Shown here in pieces: positions 36,705-46,802 of a stretch of 62,419 nucleotides of DNA (its first letter is position 1; each line of letters begins with the position of its first letter). The stretch is from NCBI GenBank assembly GCA_965183855.1, contig CBCYMI010000012.1, positions 1 through 62,419 on the forward strand. The letters are read 5' to 3'. The position numbers and the translations under genes were made by a program. The notes below the pieces were generated by a model. That model did no database searches and had not been told where the DNA came from. It was given only the letters and a program-made list of their open reading frames with translations. The stretch is from CBCYMI01 sp965183855. GTDB taxonomy: Bacteria; Pseudomonadota; Alphaproteobacteria; Caulobacterales; Maricaulaceae.

Positions 36705-38336
36705 ATGATGAAGTTTCAACAAAATCTGAAAGCCTGGCCGTTTCAGGAAGCATATGCTTTGATCAATTCTCTCGGAGAACAACTCTACAAAAAAGATATA
36801 ATTCTTTTTGAAACGGGATATGGACCATCTGGATTGCCTCATATTGGTACATTTGGAGAAATTGCTAGAACATCCATGGTCAGACATGCATTCGAATATT
36901 TAACGGAAGGTAAAATAAAAACAAAATTAATTGCCTTTTCTGATGATATGGATGGATTAAGAAAAATTCCAGATAATATTCCAAACCCTGAAAAGCTAAA
37001 AACTTCAATTGGAAAACCTTTAACCCAGGTTCCAGACCCTTTTGAAAAATACGATAGTTTTGCAAAGCACAATAATCAGGCATTAATTGGATTTCTTGAT
37101 CAGTTTGGGTTTGATTATGAGTTCTATTCCTCAACACAATGTTACCATTCTGGTTTGTTTGATCGGACTTTGTTATTAATGTTAGAGAAATATGACCAAA
37201 TTATGGAAATCATGTTGCCAACATTACGAAGCGAACGTCAAAAAACCTATTCACCTTTTTTACCAATCTCACCTCTAACAGGACGTGTTTTAGAAGTCCC
37301 AACCCTCGAAAGAAATACAAAAACTGGAACAATTATTTTTGAAGATGAAGATGGTAAAAAAAAGGAAGTTCCCGTTACAGGTGGAAATGTTAAAGTACAA
37401 TGGAAACCAGACTGGGCTATGCGATGGTATATGCTAGGCATTGACTATGAAATGGCTGGGAAAGATATTAGTGAATCTGTAAAAATTTCTGGTAAAATTT
37501 GCCGATGTTTGGGTGGAAAGCCTCCTTCTGGATTCCAGTATGAACTTTTTCTCGATCAACAAGGAGAAAAAATATCAAAATCAAAAGGGAATGGACTTTC
37601 AATAGAAGACTGGCTTAATTATGGTGTAACAGAAAGTCTTTCTTATTATATGTTCCAAAAACCAAGAACGGCTAAAAAACTGTATTTTGATGTTATTCCA
37701 AAAGCATGTGATGAATATCTCTCCCATATTAAATCCTATCTAGATCAAGATGAACAGAAAAAACTTGAAAACCCGATATGGCACATTCACCAGGGGATAG
37801 GAAATGAAAATCTGAACGCTCAATTCTCTCCTGTCAGTTTTTCACTCCTTTTAAACCTTGCAACAGCAGCCAACACAGAAGATACTGATATGCTATGGGG
37901 ATTTATTCATCAATATACAGAACAAGAACTAACACCTGAAACTCACACTTTATTAAAAAGAATGATTGAGCGAGCTGTTAACTATTATCAGGATTTTATA
38001 AAGCCTGAAAAAATATATAGAACAGCGAATCCTTATGAAGCACAAGCTTTGAAACAACTAAAAGAACAATTGGAATGTTTGCTTCAAGAACAAAAATCTG
38101 AAAATTCACTTAAAAAAGTAAATCCAGAGCAAATCCAAAATCTTGTCTATCAAATAGGAAAAAATGCAGAAATCAACCCACTTAAAAACTGGTTTAAAGC
38201 ATTATATGAAATTCTATTAGGACAATCGCAAGGACCACGTTTTGGATCCTTTATTGCTTTATACGGAATTAAAAATACGATTAAACTAATAGATAAAGCA
38301 CTTAATGAGGAATTAATCAGGCAAAACCAGGCTTAA
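36705..38336 (+). CDS. lysK: Lysyl-tRNA synthetase, class I
   Basis: Class I (archaeal-type) LysRS that charges tRNA-Lys; alphaproteobacteria are among the few bacteria that use it. The HIGH-type motif is in GPSGLPHIGTFGEIARTSM (about residues 41-59) and the KMSKS-type motif in KISKSKGNGLS (about residue 290). Other family segments are FSDDMDGLRKIPDN and WAMRWYMLGIDYEMAGKD. The length of 543 residues is normal. Two adjacent ATG codons (36705 and 36708) could both serve as start. No class II lysS is in the window. Confidence 0.96.
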   Translation: MMKFQQNLKAWPFQEAYALINSLGEQLYKKDIILFETGYGPSGLPHIGTFGEIARTSMVRHAFEYLTEGKIKTKLIAFSDDMDGLRKIPDNIPNPEKLKTSIGKPLTQVPDPFEKYDSFAKHNNQALIGFLDQFGFDYEFYSSTQCYHSGLFDRTLLLMLEKYDQIMEIMLPTLRSERQKTYSPFLPISPLTGRVLEVPTLERNTKTGTIIFEDEDGKKKEVPVTGGNVKVQWKPDWAMRWYMLGIDYEMAGKDISESVKISGKICRCLGGKPPSGFQYELFLDQQGEKISKSKGNGLSIEDWLNYGVTESLSYYMFQKPRTAKKLYFDVIPKACDEYLSHIKSYLDQDEQKKLENPIWHIHQGIGNENLNAQFSPVSFSLLLNLATAANTEDTDMLWGFIHQYTEQELTPETHTLLKRMIERAVNYYQDFIKPEKIYRTANPYEAQALKQLKEQLECLLQEQKSENSLKKVNPEQIQNLVYQIGKNAEINPLKNWFKALYEILLGQSQGPRFGSFIALYGIKNTIKLIDKALNEELIRQNQA

Positions 38337-38382
38337 TCTTTTAACGAGTTAAGAAAAATAGTTTATACTTTCCTGATTAATC

Positions 38383-38417
38383 TAATTATACCTGAGACAG
38401 GCATAATTAAATTTTCT
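38383..38417 (+). terminator. Probable terminator of lysK
   Basis: TAATTAT-A-CCTG (38383-38394) pairs with CAGG-C-ATAATTA (38398-38409) across an AGA loop with one internal mismatch, followed by AATTTTCTT. It starts 46 bases after the lysK stop. The T-run is interrupted, so strength is uncertain. Confidence 0.45.
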
Positions 38418-38537
38418 TCAACGCCTGTTTAAAAAAGAATACATAAAACAATTAGCGTATAATATATTGCATTCCTTAACCAATATAATTTCTGTTTAAG
38501 CTCATAAACACCATAAAACAGCCAATCAGGAATGAGA

Positions 38538-39209
38538 TCATGGTTCGAAAGCTGGACGAATCCAGATAATACGCACCATCCATTCAATTTCATTTAATAA
38601 AAAGACGCTTGTTTCCAATCCATCATCTAACCCAACTGTTTCAAGTTTTGAACTTGTAATATTATGAACACGTAAAATCAGATGAGATTGATGAGTTTTC
38701 CTTTTTAAAAGAATAACATGCCCAGATTCTATAGGTGAAAAAACAGAAACCAAAAGGTCACTTTTTTCTGGAACCGTCTTATTTTTAGAATTTTTCGAAG
38801 GTTTAATAATATAAAAACAATCTGGTTTACATTCTTCCAATATGCGCTGATCTGTTATCTTGGATTTTGCAGTAATATATTTATGCATATTCCGAAAAAA
38901 ATCATCCTCCATATCTTTCTTTTCTTTTAAAGAAATATCTGCAAAAACATCATCCATCAAATAAGGTTTAATTAATGGTTTCTCTCTAATCAATTGTGCA
39001 AATTCTACAAGACTGGTTTTTGTAACTTCAAGCACTTTTGATAAAGTTTCTGTTGATAGCCATCTTTCTTTTTTTAAATTTGTAAACCGCTTTGAAGGAT
39101 TAAACGCTGTGGGATCAAGTCCCGCACGTCTTGCTAAAGCAGAAGGGGATAATCCTAGTTTTTTTGCAAGTAAATCAATTCCATTCCATATTTCAGCATG
39201 ACTTAACAT
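38538..39209 (-). CDS. XRE-type regulator with degenerate S24/LexA-like C-terminal domain
   Basis: A 223-residue protein of the alphaproteobacterial helix-turn-helix plus S24 family. The N-terminal DNA-binding part has LGLSPSALARRAGLDPTAFN and the typical NPSKRF box. The C-terminal part keeps the family frame (SGHVILLKRK and the final EIEWMVRIIWIRPA). The usual G-D-S-M catalytic serine segment is replaced by a K/S/N-rich stretch (PSKNSKNKTVPEKSD), and the position expected for the general-base Lys reads LILRV. It probably binds DNA but does not cleave itself. It converges with lysK. Confidence 0.75.
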   Translation of the reverse strand: MLSHAEIWNGIDLLAKKLGLSPSALARRAGLDPTAFNPSKRFTNLKKERWLSTETLSKVLEVTKTSLVEFAQLIREKPLIKPYLMDDVFADISLKEKKDMEDDFFRNMHKYITAKSKITDQRILEECKPDCFYIIKPSKNSKNKTVPEKSDLLVSVFSPIESGHVILLKRKTHQSHLILRVHNITSSKLETVGLDDGLETSVFLLNEIEWMVRIIWIRPAFEP

Positions 39210-39804
39210 TTGAACGACCTGTTATTTATACCTCTAATTTAAGTATTCTATGGGCATTACCCTTTTTATGTTTAAATAGCTTAAAACATATTCATGTTGA
39301 AAAAGGATGAAGAAATCAAATTTTATCAATCAACAGACCTATAATTTTTTGTAGAATCCTTTATATCTTATTAATTCATGTATCTTTTGAAAAACAAAAA
39401 CATAAAATCTGGTAAGATTCTTGCCTTTATAAATCAATCAATTCTTATAAATGCCTGCCTCTATTCTATTTTTATGGTGTAACCTAAAAAAACACAACCT
39501 TAAAGGTTAATTAAAAATAAAAAAAATACAAGCTGGAAATTAATAAAATGATGCAATCTCATGCCAATCCTAAATAATAGGATTGCACACGTTCAATTAC
39601 TACTTTTAATTTCTAGTAAAATCAGATATGAAGCATCAGATAATAATAAACATATTCTTCCCATTCACTAAAAAGCATTTTAACTATAAAAGGAAGATAA
39701 AAAAATCAAGATTCTGTTTTCTATCTCCTATATCAAACCAATACAATTTAAGAATCTTTATTGAAAAAATGAACCTAAAGAGTAACAAAGAGACTTGCCT
39801 GTAT
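39210..39804 (+). other. Spacer upstream of pyrD
   Basis: AT-rich gap between the S24-like regulator and pyrD. An in-frame upstream extension of the pyrD ORF (to 39628) is open but has no conserved residues and no ribosome-binding site; I treat it as untranslated. No RNA or terminator was recognised. Confidence 0.45.
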
Positions 39805-41172
39805 ATGATATTTCCATTTAATTTTACAAATAAATGCTTATCCTGCCTACCAGCAGAAATGGCACATAATCTTACACTCAAAGCATTATCTTTAGGAATA
39901 TCTCCTAAAATAACTCCTAAAAACTGGTCTATGCTTAAAACGGATTGTGCAGGATTAAAATGTGCAACTCCTATCGCTCTTGCTGCTGGACTAGATAAAA
40001 ATGCACAAGCAATTTCTGCATTTTTAAACATGGGATTTAGCGCCATAGAATGCGGAGCCGTAACTCCAATTGCACAAAAAGGACAGAAAAAGCCACGTTT
40101 ATTTCGATTAAAAAAAGATTTGGCTTTAATTAACCGGATGGGATTTAACAATGATGGATTGGCAATTATTGCAAAACGATTAGAAACATATCGGAATAAA
40201 ATATTTCATCATCACCCTAATAGATTAAATCCTGAACATATTTTTTGGAGATCAAAAAAAAACCTTCCCCCTCTAACAAACTCACCAGACTCTTTTAAAA
40301 CCAGCTTGAAGAAAATAAATTCAGTATCATATTCTGGTTTAGTTGGAATTAATATTGGAACCAACAAAGATAGCAAGAACAGAATTGGCGACTATCTTCA
40401 AATTCTCAAAGGGTTCTGGTTCTTAGCCGATTATTTTTCTATTAATATTTCCTCTCCAAACACGCCAGGGTTAAGAGAATTACAATCCAGTGATTATTTG
40501 AGCGAACTTTTAGAGCAAATCATGGAGACCCGAAAAGAACTGCTTAATATGGCGCAACAAACCCATATATCAGATATAAAACAACAAAAAGAAAATTACA
40601 TAACCAATCATCATAAACACACTCTATCTGATATACAGCCATTATCTGACCCGCAGAATAAAAAATATAACCAAAAAAATCACCCTCTAGACTTATTGGA
40701 AAATACGTATGAGTTTGTTAATCTGGATCAATATAACCCTCCTATTTTTCTAAAGCTATCTCCAGATATAGATGATTTCTCAATTGAACCTATAGCAGAG
40801 CTTGCCTATACATATGGGATTAATGGTCTGATTATTTCGAATACAACAATAGAGCGTCCCTCTTATCTTCAGTCTCAAAACACCTTTCAAAAAGGGGGGT
40901 TATCTGGCGCTCCCCTTTTTGGTAAATCTACGCGATTATTAAGAGCTTTTTATACGATCACCAATGGTAAAATGGCATTAATTGGGTCTGGTGGTGTCGA
41001 TTCAGGAGTGGCAGCCTATGCTAAAATCCGTTCTGGAGCATCTATGGTGCAATTATATACTGCGTTGATTTATCAAGGTCCTAAATTAATTCCAGCAATT
41101 TTAGATGATCTCTGTTTGAGACTCAAAGCAGATGGGTTTAAGTCGATATCAGAAGCAATTGGAAAATTTTAG
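39805..41172 (+). CDS. pyrD: Dihydroorotate dehydrogenase (quinone), class 2
   Basis: Membrane-associated flavoenzyme of pyrimidine synthesis that passes electrons to ubiquinone. It starts MIFPFNFTNKCLSCLPAEMA, the class 2 helix pair, then IALAAGLDKNAQAI, GAVTPIAQKGQKKPRLFRL, LINRMGFNNDG, the catalytic SINISSPNTPGLRELQ, FLKLSPD, and FMN-binding GLSGAPLF and LIGSGGVDSG. The protein is about 455 residues, roughly 100 more than usual, because of K/N/Q/H-rich inserts near residues 135-175 and 245-305. I chose the ATG at 39805; one 12 codons upstream at 39769 is an alternative, and longer ORF starts seem unlikely. Confidence 0.93.
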   Translation: MIFPFNFTNKCLSCLPAEMAHNLTLKALSLGISPKITPKNWSMLKTDCAGLKCATPIALAAGLDKNAQAISAFLNMGFSAIECGAVTPIAQKGQKKPRLFRLKKDLALINRMGFNNDGLAIIAKRLETYRNKIFHHHPNRLNPEHIFWRSKKNLPPLTNSPDSFKTSLKKINSVSYSGLVGINIGTNKDSKNRIGDYLQILKGFWFLADYFSINISSPNTPGLRELQSSDYLSELLEQIMETRKELLNMAQQTHISDIKQQKENYITNHHKHTLSDIQPLSDPQNKKYNQKNHPLDLLENTYEFVNLDQYNPPIFLKLSPDIDDFSIEPIAELAYTYGINGLIISNTTIERPSYLQSQNTFQKGGLSGAPLFGKSTRLLRAFYTITNGKMALIGSGGVDSGVAAYAKIRSGASMVQLYTALIYQGPKLIPAILDDLCLRLKADGFKSISEAIGKF

Positions 41173-41262
41173 CTTTATAAAAATTCTCATCCGAAATGTG
41201 CAAATTCATAAATTGGAAAGCTCTTTTTTATAACTGTGTATCAAGCCCGACCAAAAAGCATA

Positions 41263-42645
41263 TTACTTAAATTGTTTCATTAGATTTGGACAAGCACATA
41301 ATAGACTTATTGTTCGAAAAACATAAAAAAAAAGCAATGCTGACCAAAGCATTATATAAATATCAAAGCGTGAAGAATAATAATCCGTGTTTGAAAAATA
41401 ATAATCCGTTAAAAGATAGGCTAACAAAGAGCAGATTCCTGCGATAGCAAGCGTTTTAGCCTGAGTTGCTCCAATAAAAATTCCGTCCAGTTGATACGCC
41501 CACACACCTATGAATGAAATTAAAGCAACAAAAGGCAAAGCTTGTTTGGCTAGGTTGATAATTTCTGGTTTATCTTTTGCAATCCATTCAATTCCCGCTC
41601 CTCCCAAAAACAAAATCAGAAAAATTGCTAAAATAGATGTAAAGACAGAACATTCCGTTGTTAAATATACAGACTTAAAAAATGCCTTTCTGTTTTTAGC
41701 GCCATAGCTTTTTCCAACATAGCTTTCGGTAAGAAATGCAAAGGCATCCAACGCATAAGCAGAAAGCGTTATATAATTGAGCAAAATCTGATTGGCAGCC
41801 AAAATTTCTGTGCCTGCTTTTGCACTTGCATTAACAAAATGCGCAAATGCATAAATCAATGTCAATGTTCTAATCATAATACCTGAATTAACCATAAAAA
41901 GCTTTTTTAATGCTTGAAGTTCAAATAAGAGCTTTAAAGAGTAAAATAGGTGATTTCCTTGAAATATTCTTTTGGTATTTATGGTTTTTTGATAGTGTTT
42001 ATAGATTAAATATGCACTAATAACTCCAACGAAATAAGCAAATGCAGAAGCAAACCCAACCCCCTTTACCCCCATCTTGAAACTAACAACACAAATAATA
42101 GAGAAAACAATATTAAAAAGATTAATTGTACAGTGTAAAAGCAGAACAGATCTTGTTTTTCCAAGACCAATCAGCCAACCTGAGAAAACATAAATCATTA
42201 ATTCCGCAGGAGCTCCCCAGATTCGCGCCTTAATATATGCATTCGCAATTTTCTTTACATCCTGTTCTGCGTCAGAAAGCAAAAATGAAAAATATATAAT
42301 CAGATTTTGCAAAAGAATTAAACTTACTCCTAAAAAGAACGCAATAATCAAATGTCTAAATAGCGGTAATAACTGGTTCCTTTGAGTTCCTAATTTTCCT
42401 ATTTCCTGAGCCGTCAAAGCGGTTGTGCTCATTCTTAAAAATCCAAAACTCCAATAAACAAAGCTAAAAACAAGACTGCCAAGTGCAATTGCAGCCAATG
42501 ATATTCCATCATAATAGCGCCCGATCAACGCAAGATCTATTAACCCTGTCAAAGGAGTGGTTAACTGAACAAGTAAAATAGGAATGGCAGCTTTCAAAAC
42601 AGATTTCCGAGTTAGGTTTTCAACGCTGCTTGTTAAATTAGACAT
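41263..42645 (-). CDS. MATE-family efflux transporter (DinF-like)
   Basis: A 460-residue protein with about twelve transmembrane helices in the two-fold repeat of MATE transporters. Typical segments are AIPILLVQLTTPLTGLIDLA and LIGRYYDGISLAAIALGS in helix 1-2, FLRMSTTALTAQEIG, and LDAFAFLTESYVGKSYGAKN in the second half, which match the DinF branch. It should export cationic compounds in exchange for sodium or protons; the substrate cannot be predicted. It converges with pyrD and has no operon partner. Confidence 0.92.
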   Translation of the reverse strand: MSNLTSSVENLTRKSVLKAAIPILLVQLTTPLTGLIDLALIGRYYDGISLAAIALGSLVFSFVYWSFGFLRMSTTALTAQEIGKLGTQRNQLLPLFRHLIIAFFLGVSLILLQNLIIYFSFLLSDAEQDVKKIANAYIKARIWGAPAELMIYVFSGWLIGLGKTRSVLLLHCTINLFNIVFSIICVVSFKMGVKGVGFASAFAYFVGVISAYLIYKHYQKTINTKRIFQGNHLFYSLKLLFELQALKKLFMVNSGIMIRTLTLIYAFAHFVNASAKAGTEILAANQILLNYITLSAYALDAFAFLTESYVGKSYGAKNRKAFFKSVYLTTECSVFTSILAIFLILFLGGAGIEWIAKDKPEIINLAKQALPFVALISFIGVWAYQLDGIFIGATQAKTLAIAGICSLLAYLLTDYYFSNTDYYSSRFDIYIMLWSALLFFYVFRTISLLCACPNLMKQFK

Positions 42646-43068
42646 AAATATACGCCATATTAAAGATCAATATTATTTAGTTTTTTAGTTAAGAACACAG
42701 ACATGATAAAGCCTGTCTTGCAAATCAAAAAACACATTTATACATACCGCATATTTATACGTGCCCTTTTGGTTAAAAAAATCTATTTAATGTTTCAACT
42801 TTTATTAATATGCTGGAAATAAATTTTACAATACGATGCTCAAAGAGCAATGCAAGATTGTATTTTAAACATACCAGATATATTTCAAGAACAAAGCTTA
42901 TTTCTGATCTTGCTCGAAAAAAACATTATTTCTCTTTTCTAGAAAAGAATTAAAAAAACAAATACTATATTTTTAGAGAAAATTTATGATATATAGTGCT
43001 ATGAATTATCTCTTATAAAACTCAGGATACCATCCTGAAATGCTAAAGTGTAATAAAGGCTCCCTCAT
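42646..43068 (+). other. Gene-free spacer between the MATE gene and an unknown membrane protein
   Basis: About 420 bases of AT-rich sequence between divergent genes. No reading frame with recognisable content, no RNA gene and no strong hairpin was seen. It should hold both promoters. Confidence 0.45.
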
Positions 43069-43578
43069 ATGCTGCATAGTTTCTTCTCTTATATTTGGCT
43101 ATTTTTTTTGATAAGTGCACTTATTTCTGGTTGTTTAGCGTTTGTTCAGTCTTTAATGTTAAAACAACAAGCAGAAAAAGAATGGGTGTTTTGGTCTAAA
43201 AAAACAAACTCAACAAGCCAAAACAAACAAATATTTTGTAAAATATATCAAAACGTCTATTCACCACGTGCCCAGGCCTATCTTTCTGTGTTTTTATTGG
43301 TTATTACTTTTTTATCTCCTCTGTGCTTTTGGATCTTAAAAATCACATGGGCTACTTTTTCTTCACGATATTTATTAAAACAAAAAGAGGAGCTTTTCCT
43401 GCTTTCGAACCAACAAAATTGGGTGTATGAGGGAAGCACAACATCACAATTCTTTATCTATTTTGGATTAATTATTTTTTGGAGTTTTATTGCATCTCTT
43501 TTTGCCAGACACTATCATTTTAAAACCCCTTCTTCTTTAATTAATGAACTTAAAAAACAAAATTTTTTTACTTCCTGA
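43069..43578 (+). CDS. Uncharacterised membrane protein
   Basis: A 169-residue protein that I do not recognise. It has three clear hydrophobic helices: residues 5-28 (IWLFFLISALISGCLAF), about 72-96 (YLSVFLLVITFLSPLCFWIL) and about 130-146 (FFIYFGLIIFWSFIASLF), with an aromatic, Ser/Gln-rich loop (SNQQNWVYEGST) before the last one. The region between helices 1 and 2 is polar and includes a Lys/Thr/Ser/Asn/Gln cluster. The ATG follows a weak AAAGG. It is 225 bases upstream of lnt on the same strand, so they may be cotranscribed. Confidence 0.65.
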   Translation: MLHSFFSYIWLFFLISALISGCLAFVQSLMLKQQAEKEWVFWSKKTNSTSQNKQIFCKIYQNVYSPRAQAYLSVFLLVITFLSPLCFWILKITWATFSSRYLLKQKEELFLLSNQQNWVYEGSTTSQFFIYFGLIIFWSFIASLFARHYHFKTPSSLINELKKQNFFTS

Positions 43579-43802
43579 TATAAAGCGATCATCTGTCCAT
43601 CTCTTTATATCATGCTTAATGAATAATGATAGATATGATAATCTTTAATTACAAAAAGTATGAACCTTAATTGTACCTATATACAAAATAAGCACGCCAT
43701 GTTATGGGTTTATAACAAGCTGTGGCATAATAGAATATAATTATGATGATATATTCTATATTGAATGGTGATTAAGATGTTTTATTTTCACAATGATTGG
43801 TT

Positions 43803-45506
43803 ATGTTTAAACTTCAAGATCAAATAATAAAAAAAAGAAAAACCCTGTATCTGCTATTTTCCTTGCTTTTTGGGTTCATATCATTCCTTGCACAGGCTCC
43901 TTATTATTATTGGCCATTATTCTGTATTTCAATCGCAGGATTCGCATATATCCTTGAGAAAACCAAATATCACACAACTCCTCTCATTTTTGCTAGTTTA
44001 TGTGGCGTTTCTTATGGGTTTGGAATGTTTTTCTCAGGATTATTCTGGATTGCAAATGCTTTTAAAGAACGAGGAGCTGAATTCGCTCCATGGGGAATTC
44101 CAGCAATTATTCTGCTTTCCTTTGGACTTTCTCTATTTTGGGGATTGGGAGCAGGTATTTATATCAGTCAAGCTAAAAGGCTTTATTATAGACCCATTAT
44201 GAAGACCTTTTTTTTTGGATTTATTTTCTTTATAATTGAATATCTGAGAGGTCATTTATTTACTGGATTTCCATGGGGGTTGGCAGGTTATATCTGGAAA
44301 GGTGGAGGATTCGTCTCTCAAATCACATCCTTTATTGGCATTTATGGATTAACATTTATAACGCTTGCTTTCGGCGCAAGCTTAGGATTGCTTTTCTCAT
44401 CTATAAAGTCAAAATCAGATAAGAAGCAAAGCCTTTCAAATCAATCCATACAAACAAGCTCTTCTTCTATGCCTAAAAACAAATTACAAAAATGCTCTGC
44501 CTTGATGATTTATATCTGCTCTGTTTCGCTCTTTGCATGCCCTCTTGTTTTTTCGTCACTTTATGGCATGCTCAGATTAAAAAATGCTTCAAATATGGAA
44601 TATCAACCCAATATTACAATCCGTCTTGTCGGACCACAAATTGATCAAAGTAAAAAATGGAAACAGGATTATTATCAATATATTTTAAATACATATATTC
44701 AGGCAAGCACACAGAAAGGATTTGAACAGATAACACATTTAATATGGCCAGAATCCGCTTTGCCTATCTTATTATTAGAAAATAAAGAAACACTTGAGAC
44801 TTTAAAAAAAGCATTTAACAAAAATATTACATTAATTACAGGAACAACCCGAAGAGAGTATAATACAAGAACCTTTAAAGCAAAATATTATAATAGTTTA
44901 GTAATTCTTGAGTTTACACAAAATGAAGTTAAGCTTAATTATATATATGATAAAAAACATTTAGTTCCTTTTGGAGAATACATTCCTTTTGAAAATATCT
45001 TAAGGAAAATAGGTCTTGATGATTGGGCTGTTCTTGGTAGTTTGCAGAAAGGGGAAAATAGTAATATAGGTCAAATCAATGAACTTCCTCCTTTTATGAC
45101 CCAGATCTGTTATGAAATTATTTTCCCCAAAAGTAATCTCATCAAGAACTATAAACTTAAAGATCAAGAATACTCTTTGCGACCAGAATGGATTATCAAT
45201 ATCTCAAATGATAGCTGGTATGGCGCAAATATTGGACCCCGCCAACATGAAAACCAGGTCAGATACCGTGCATTGGAAACAGGCTTGCCTGTATTAAGAG
45301 CCGCAAGCTCTGGTTTTACTGGGATGGTAACACCCTATGGACAATCTTTAGGAACATCTTCTAAATCTGAATATACAAAAACAAACATAATTGATACAAA
45401 ATTACCAAAAGCATTCAAAACATTCTATACAACGCCATATGCATGGTTGTTTTTTAGCCTATTTTTATTGATTCTATTTTTGGGAATCTGGATCGCGCGT
45501 ATATAG
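43803..45506 (+). CDS. lnt: Apolipoprotein N-acyltransferase
   Basis: Inner-membrane enzyme that adds the third acyl chain to lipoproteins. N-terminal transmembrane helices (LLFGFISFLAQAPYYYWPLF, GFGMFFSGLFWIANAF, GFPWGLAGYIWKGGG) lead to a periplasmic nitrilase-type domain with the catalytic triad: Glu in LIWPESALP, Lys in YDKKHLVPFGEY and Cys in QICYEIIFP. The NISNDSWYG and RYRALETGLPVLRAASSG motifs follow, and a final helix anchors the C-terminus. A K/S/Q-rich insert lies at about residues 205-230. The ATG at 43803 is preferred to a TTG two codons upstream. Confidence 0.96.
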   Translation: MFKLQDQIIKKRKTLYLLFSLLFGFISFLAQAPYYYWPLFCISIAGFAYILEKTKYHTTPLIFASLCGVSYGFGMFFSGLFWIANAFKERGAEFAPWGIPAIILLSFGLSLFWGLGAGIYISQAKRLYYRPIMKTFFFGFIFFIIEYLRGHLFTGFPWGLAGYIWKGGGFVSQITSFIGIYGLTFITLAFGASLGLLFSSIKSKSDKKQSLSNQSIQTSSSSMPKNKLQKCSALMIYICSVSLFACPLVFSSLYGMLRLKNASNMEYQPNITIRLVGPQIDQSKKWKQDYYQYILNTYIQASTQKGFEQITHLIWPESALPILLLENKETLETLKKAFNKNITLITGTTRREYNTRTFKAKYYNSLVILEFTQNEVKLNYIYDKKHLVPFGEYIPFENILRKIGLDDWAVLGSLQKGENSNIGQINELPPFMTQICYEIIFPKSNLIKNYKLKDQEYSLRPEWIINISNDSWYGANIGPRQHENQVRYRALETGLPVLRAASSGFTGMVTPYGQSLGTSSKSEYTKTNIIDTKLPKAFKTFYTTPYAWLFFSLFLLILFLGIWIARI

Positions 45507-45751
45507 TCTTTTAGACACTTATACAGAGTATTTTGCGGATCATTAGTTACATTCGAATAAAAAAATAGTATAATTCCTATAAAAAGCTTGACGACAAAGA
45601 TAATATGGAATGCATATATCTATAATAAAATGAATGGCTAATTGAAAAAACAATATAAAATCTAGTATAAATATGGAACATCTGTGTTATATATAACATA
45701 TGATATACTATAAAAAACGATTAAAAGGACACAATGAGGGCTATATAAAAT

Positions 45752-46198
45752 ATGATAGACGCGACAACAAGACGTCCAAACCCTATAGATATACATGTAG
45801 GCTCAAGAGTGCGTCTTCGCAGACAGCTTTTAAGAATGAGCCAAGAAACGTTAGGGGAAGAGTTGGGAGTTACTTTTCAGCAAGTCCAAAAATATGAAAA
45901 AGGTACAAATCGTATTGGTGCAAGTAGACTTTGGCATATTGCAGAAATCATGGCTGTTAGTATTCAGTTTTTTTTCGATGGAATAGAGCATGAAGCACCC
46001 AATATGATCAGAGGCGTTTCCGAAAACAACCAAATTGGAATCGTATATGATTTTATTAATAGCCCAGATGGAGTTGCCTTAGCTTCTGCTTTTTCTAAAA
46101 TTAAAGATCCGAAGATACGTCGGAAGATCCTTGACCTTGTCAAAGCTTTATCAGAAGGAAAAGAAGACACAGATCTGGATAGAATTGATACTTTTTAA
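45752..46198 (+). CDS. XRE (Cro/CI-type) helix-turn-helix regulator
   Basis: A 148-residue regulator with an N-terminal HTH: PIDIHVGSRVRLRRQLLRMS, QETLGEELGVTFQQVQKYEK, GTNRIGASRLWHIAEIM. The C-terminal 60 residues form a short helical domain (GVALASAFSKIKDPKIRRKI) typical of a widespread alphaproteobacterial type. It lies between lnt and metK, its usual position in Acetobacteraceae and related orders, so a link with this neighbourhood is ancient, but its targets are unknown. Confidence 0.93.
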   Translation: MIDATTRRPNPIDIHVGSRVRLRRQLLRMSQETLGEELGVTFQQVQKYEKGTNRIGASRLWHIAEIMAVSIQFFFDGIEHEAPNMIRGVSENNQIGIVYDFINSPDGVALASAFSKIKDPKIRRKILDLVKALSEGKEDTDLDRIDTF

Positions 46199-46284
46199 TG
46201 CCAAAGAATTATTCAAAGAAAATAACAGGAGCTCCTTGGCTATTCAAGCTTTGATTTCATCTACATATATGTTTTTCAAATAAT

Positions 46285-46670
46285 ATATTTGGAACAGCCC
46301 CATTGAATTAATTGATGTATTGTTTGCTCCATTATTGTATTGGTTTCAATTGTGTTTCTGGTTCTGGATTGATAAAAGCGCCCCCCTTTCTTATTGCCCC
46401 CACCGAGCTTTGCGAGCACTACCAAAACACCTCTCATCAACTTCAATCTTACCACCAAAACCTTTATAAGATTTTGGCTCTATTTAAAAGACAATCCTTT
46501 CGTAAAATCTTTGAAAGGAATAGGTTGATGTCTTGCGATGCACACCAGCGCAACATGCTGTCATACCCGTAACAGATTGTTCTATCGGCTTATCTTGTTC
46601 CGCTTTTTACTTAAATCGCCTTTTTCTCATATCACCTCAGATAATAAATCTCGGTTATCTGGAACTTCTC
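46285..46670 (-). mobile_element. Degenerate IS1595-family insertion sequence, copy 3 (internally deleted)
   Basis: A short minus-strand relic. The right part carries the N-terminal transposase pieces and GGKIEVDERCFGSARKARWG; the sequence then jumps to the element end (YINQLIQWGCSKYI) with the central catalytic region deleted. The left end GGAACAGCCCCATTGAATTA reads TAATTCAATGGGGCTGTTCC on the minus strand, a typical IS1595-type GGGGCTGT terminus. It is the shortest of the four copies, and lies between the XRE gene and metK. Confidence 0.75.
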
Positions 46671-46802
46671 CAAAATATTTTTAATAAATTATGATATTCA
46701 ATATAAGCCTTCATTATTTACCTTAATGCCAGAAACCCATAAATTTAAAACTTGCAAAATATCCTAAAATAAGTTTTCTAACTATTAGACTAAACTTAAA
46801 TC

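Noticed and set aside
46680..46802. SAM riboswitch upstream of metK
   Set aside because: I looked for paired elements and conserved loops of SAM-I, SAM-II and SAM/SAH types and saw none.
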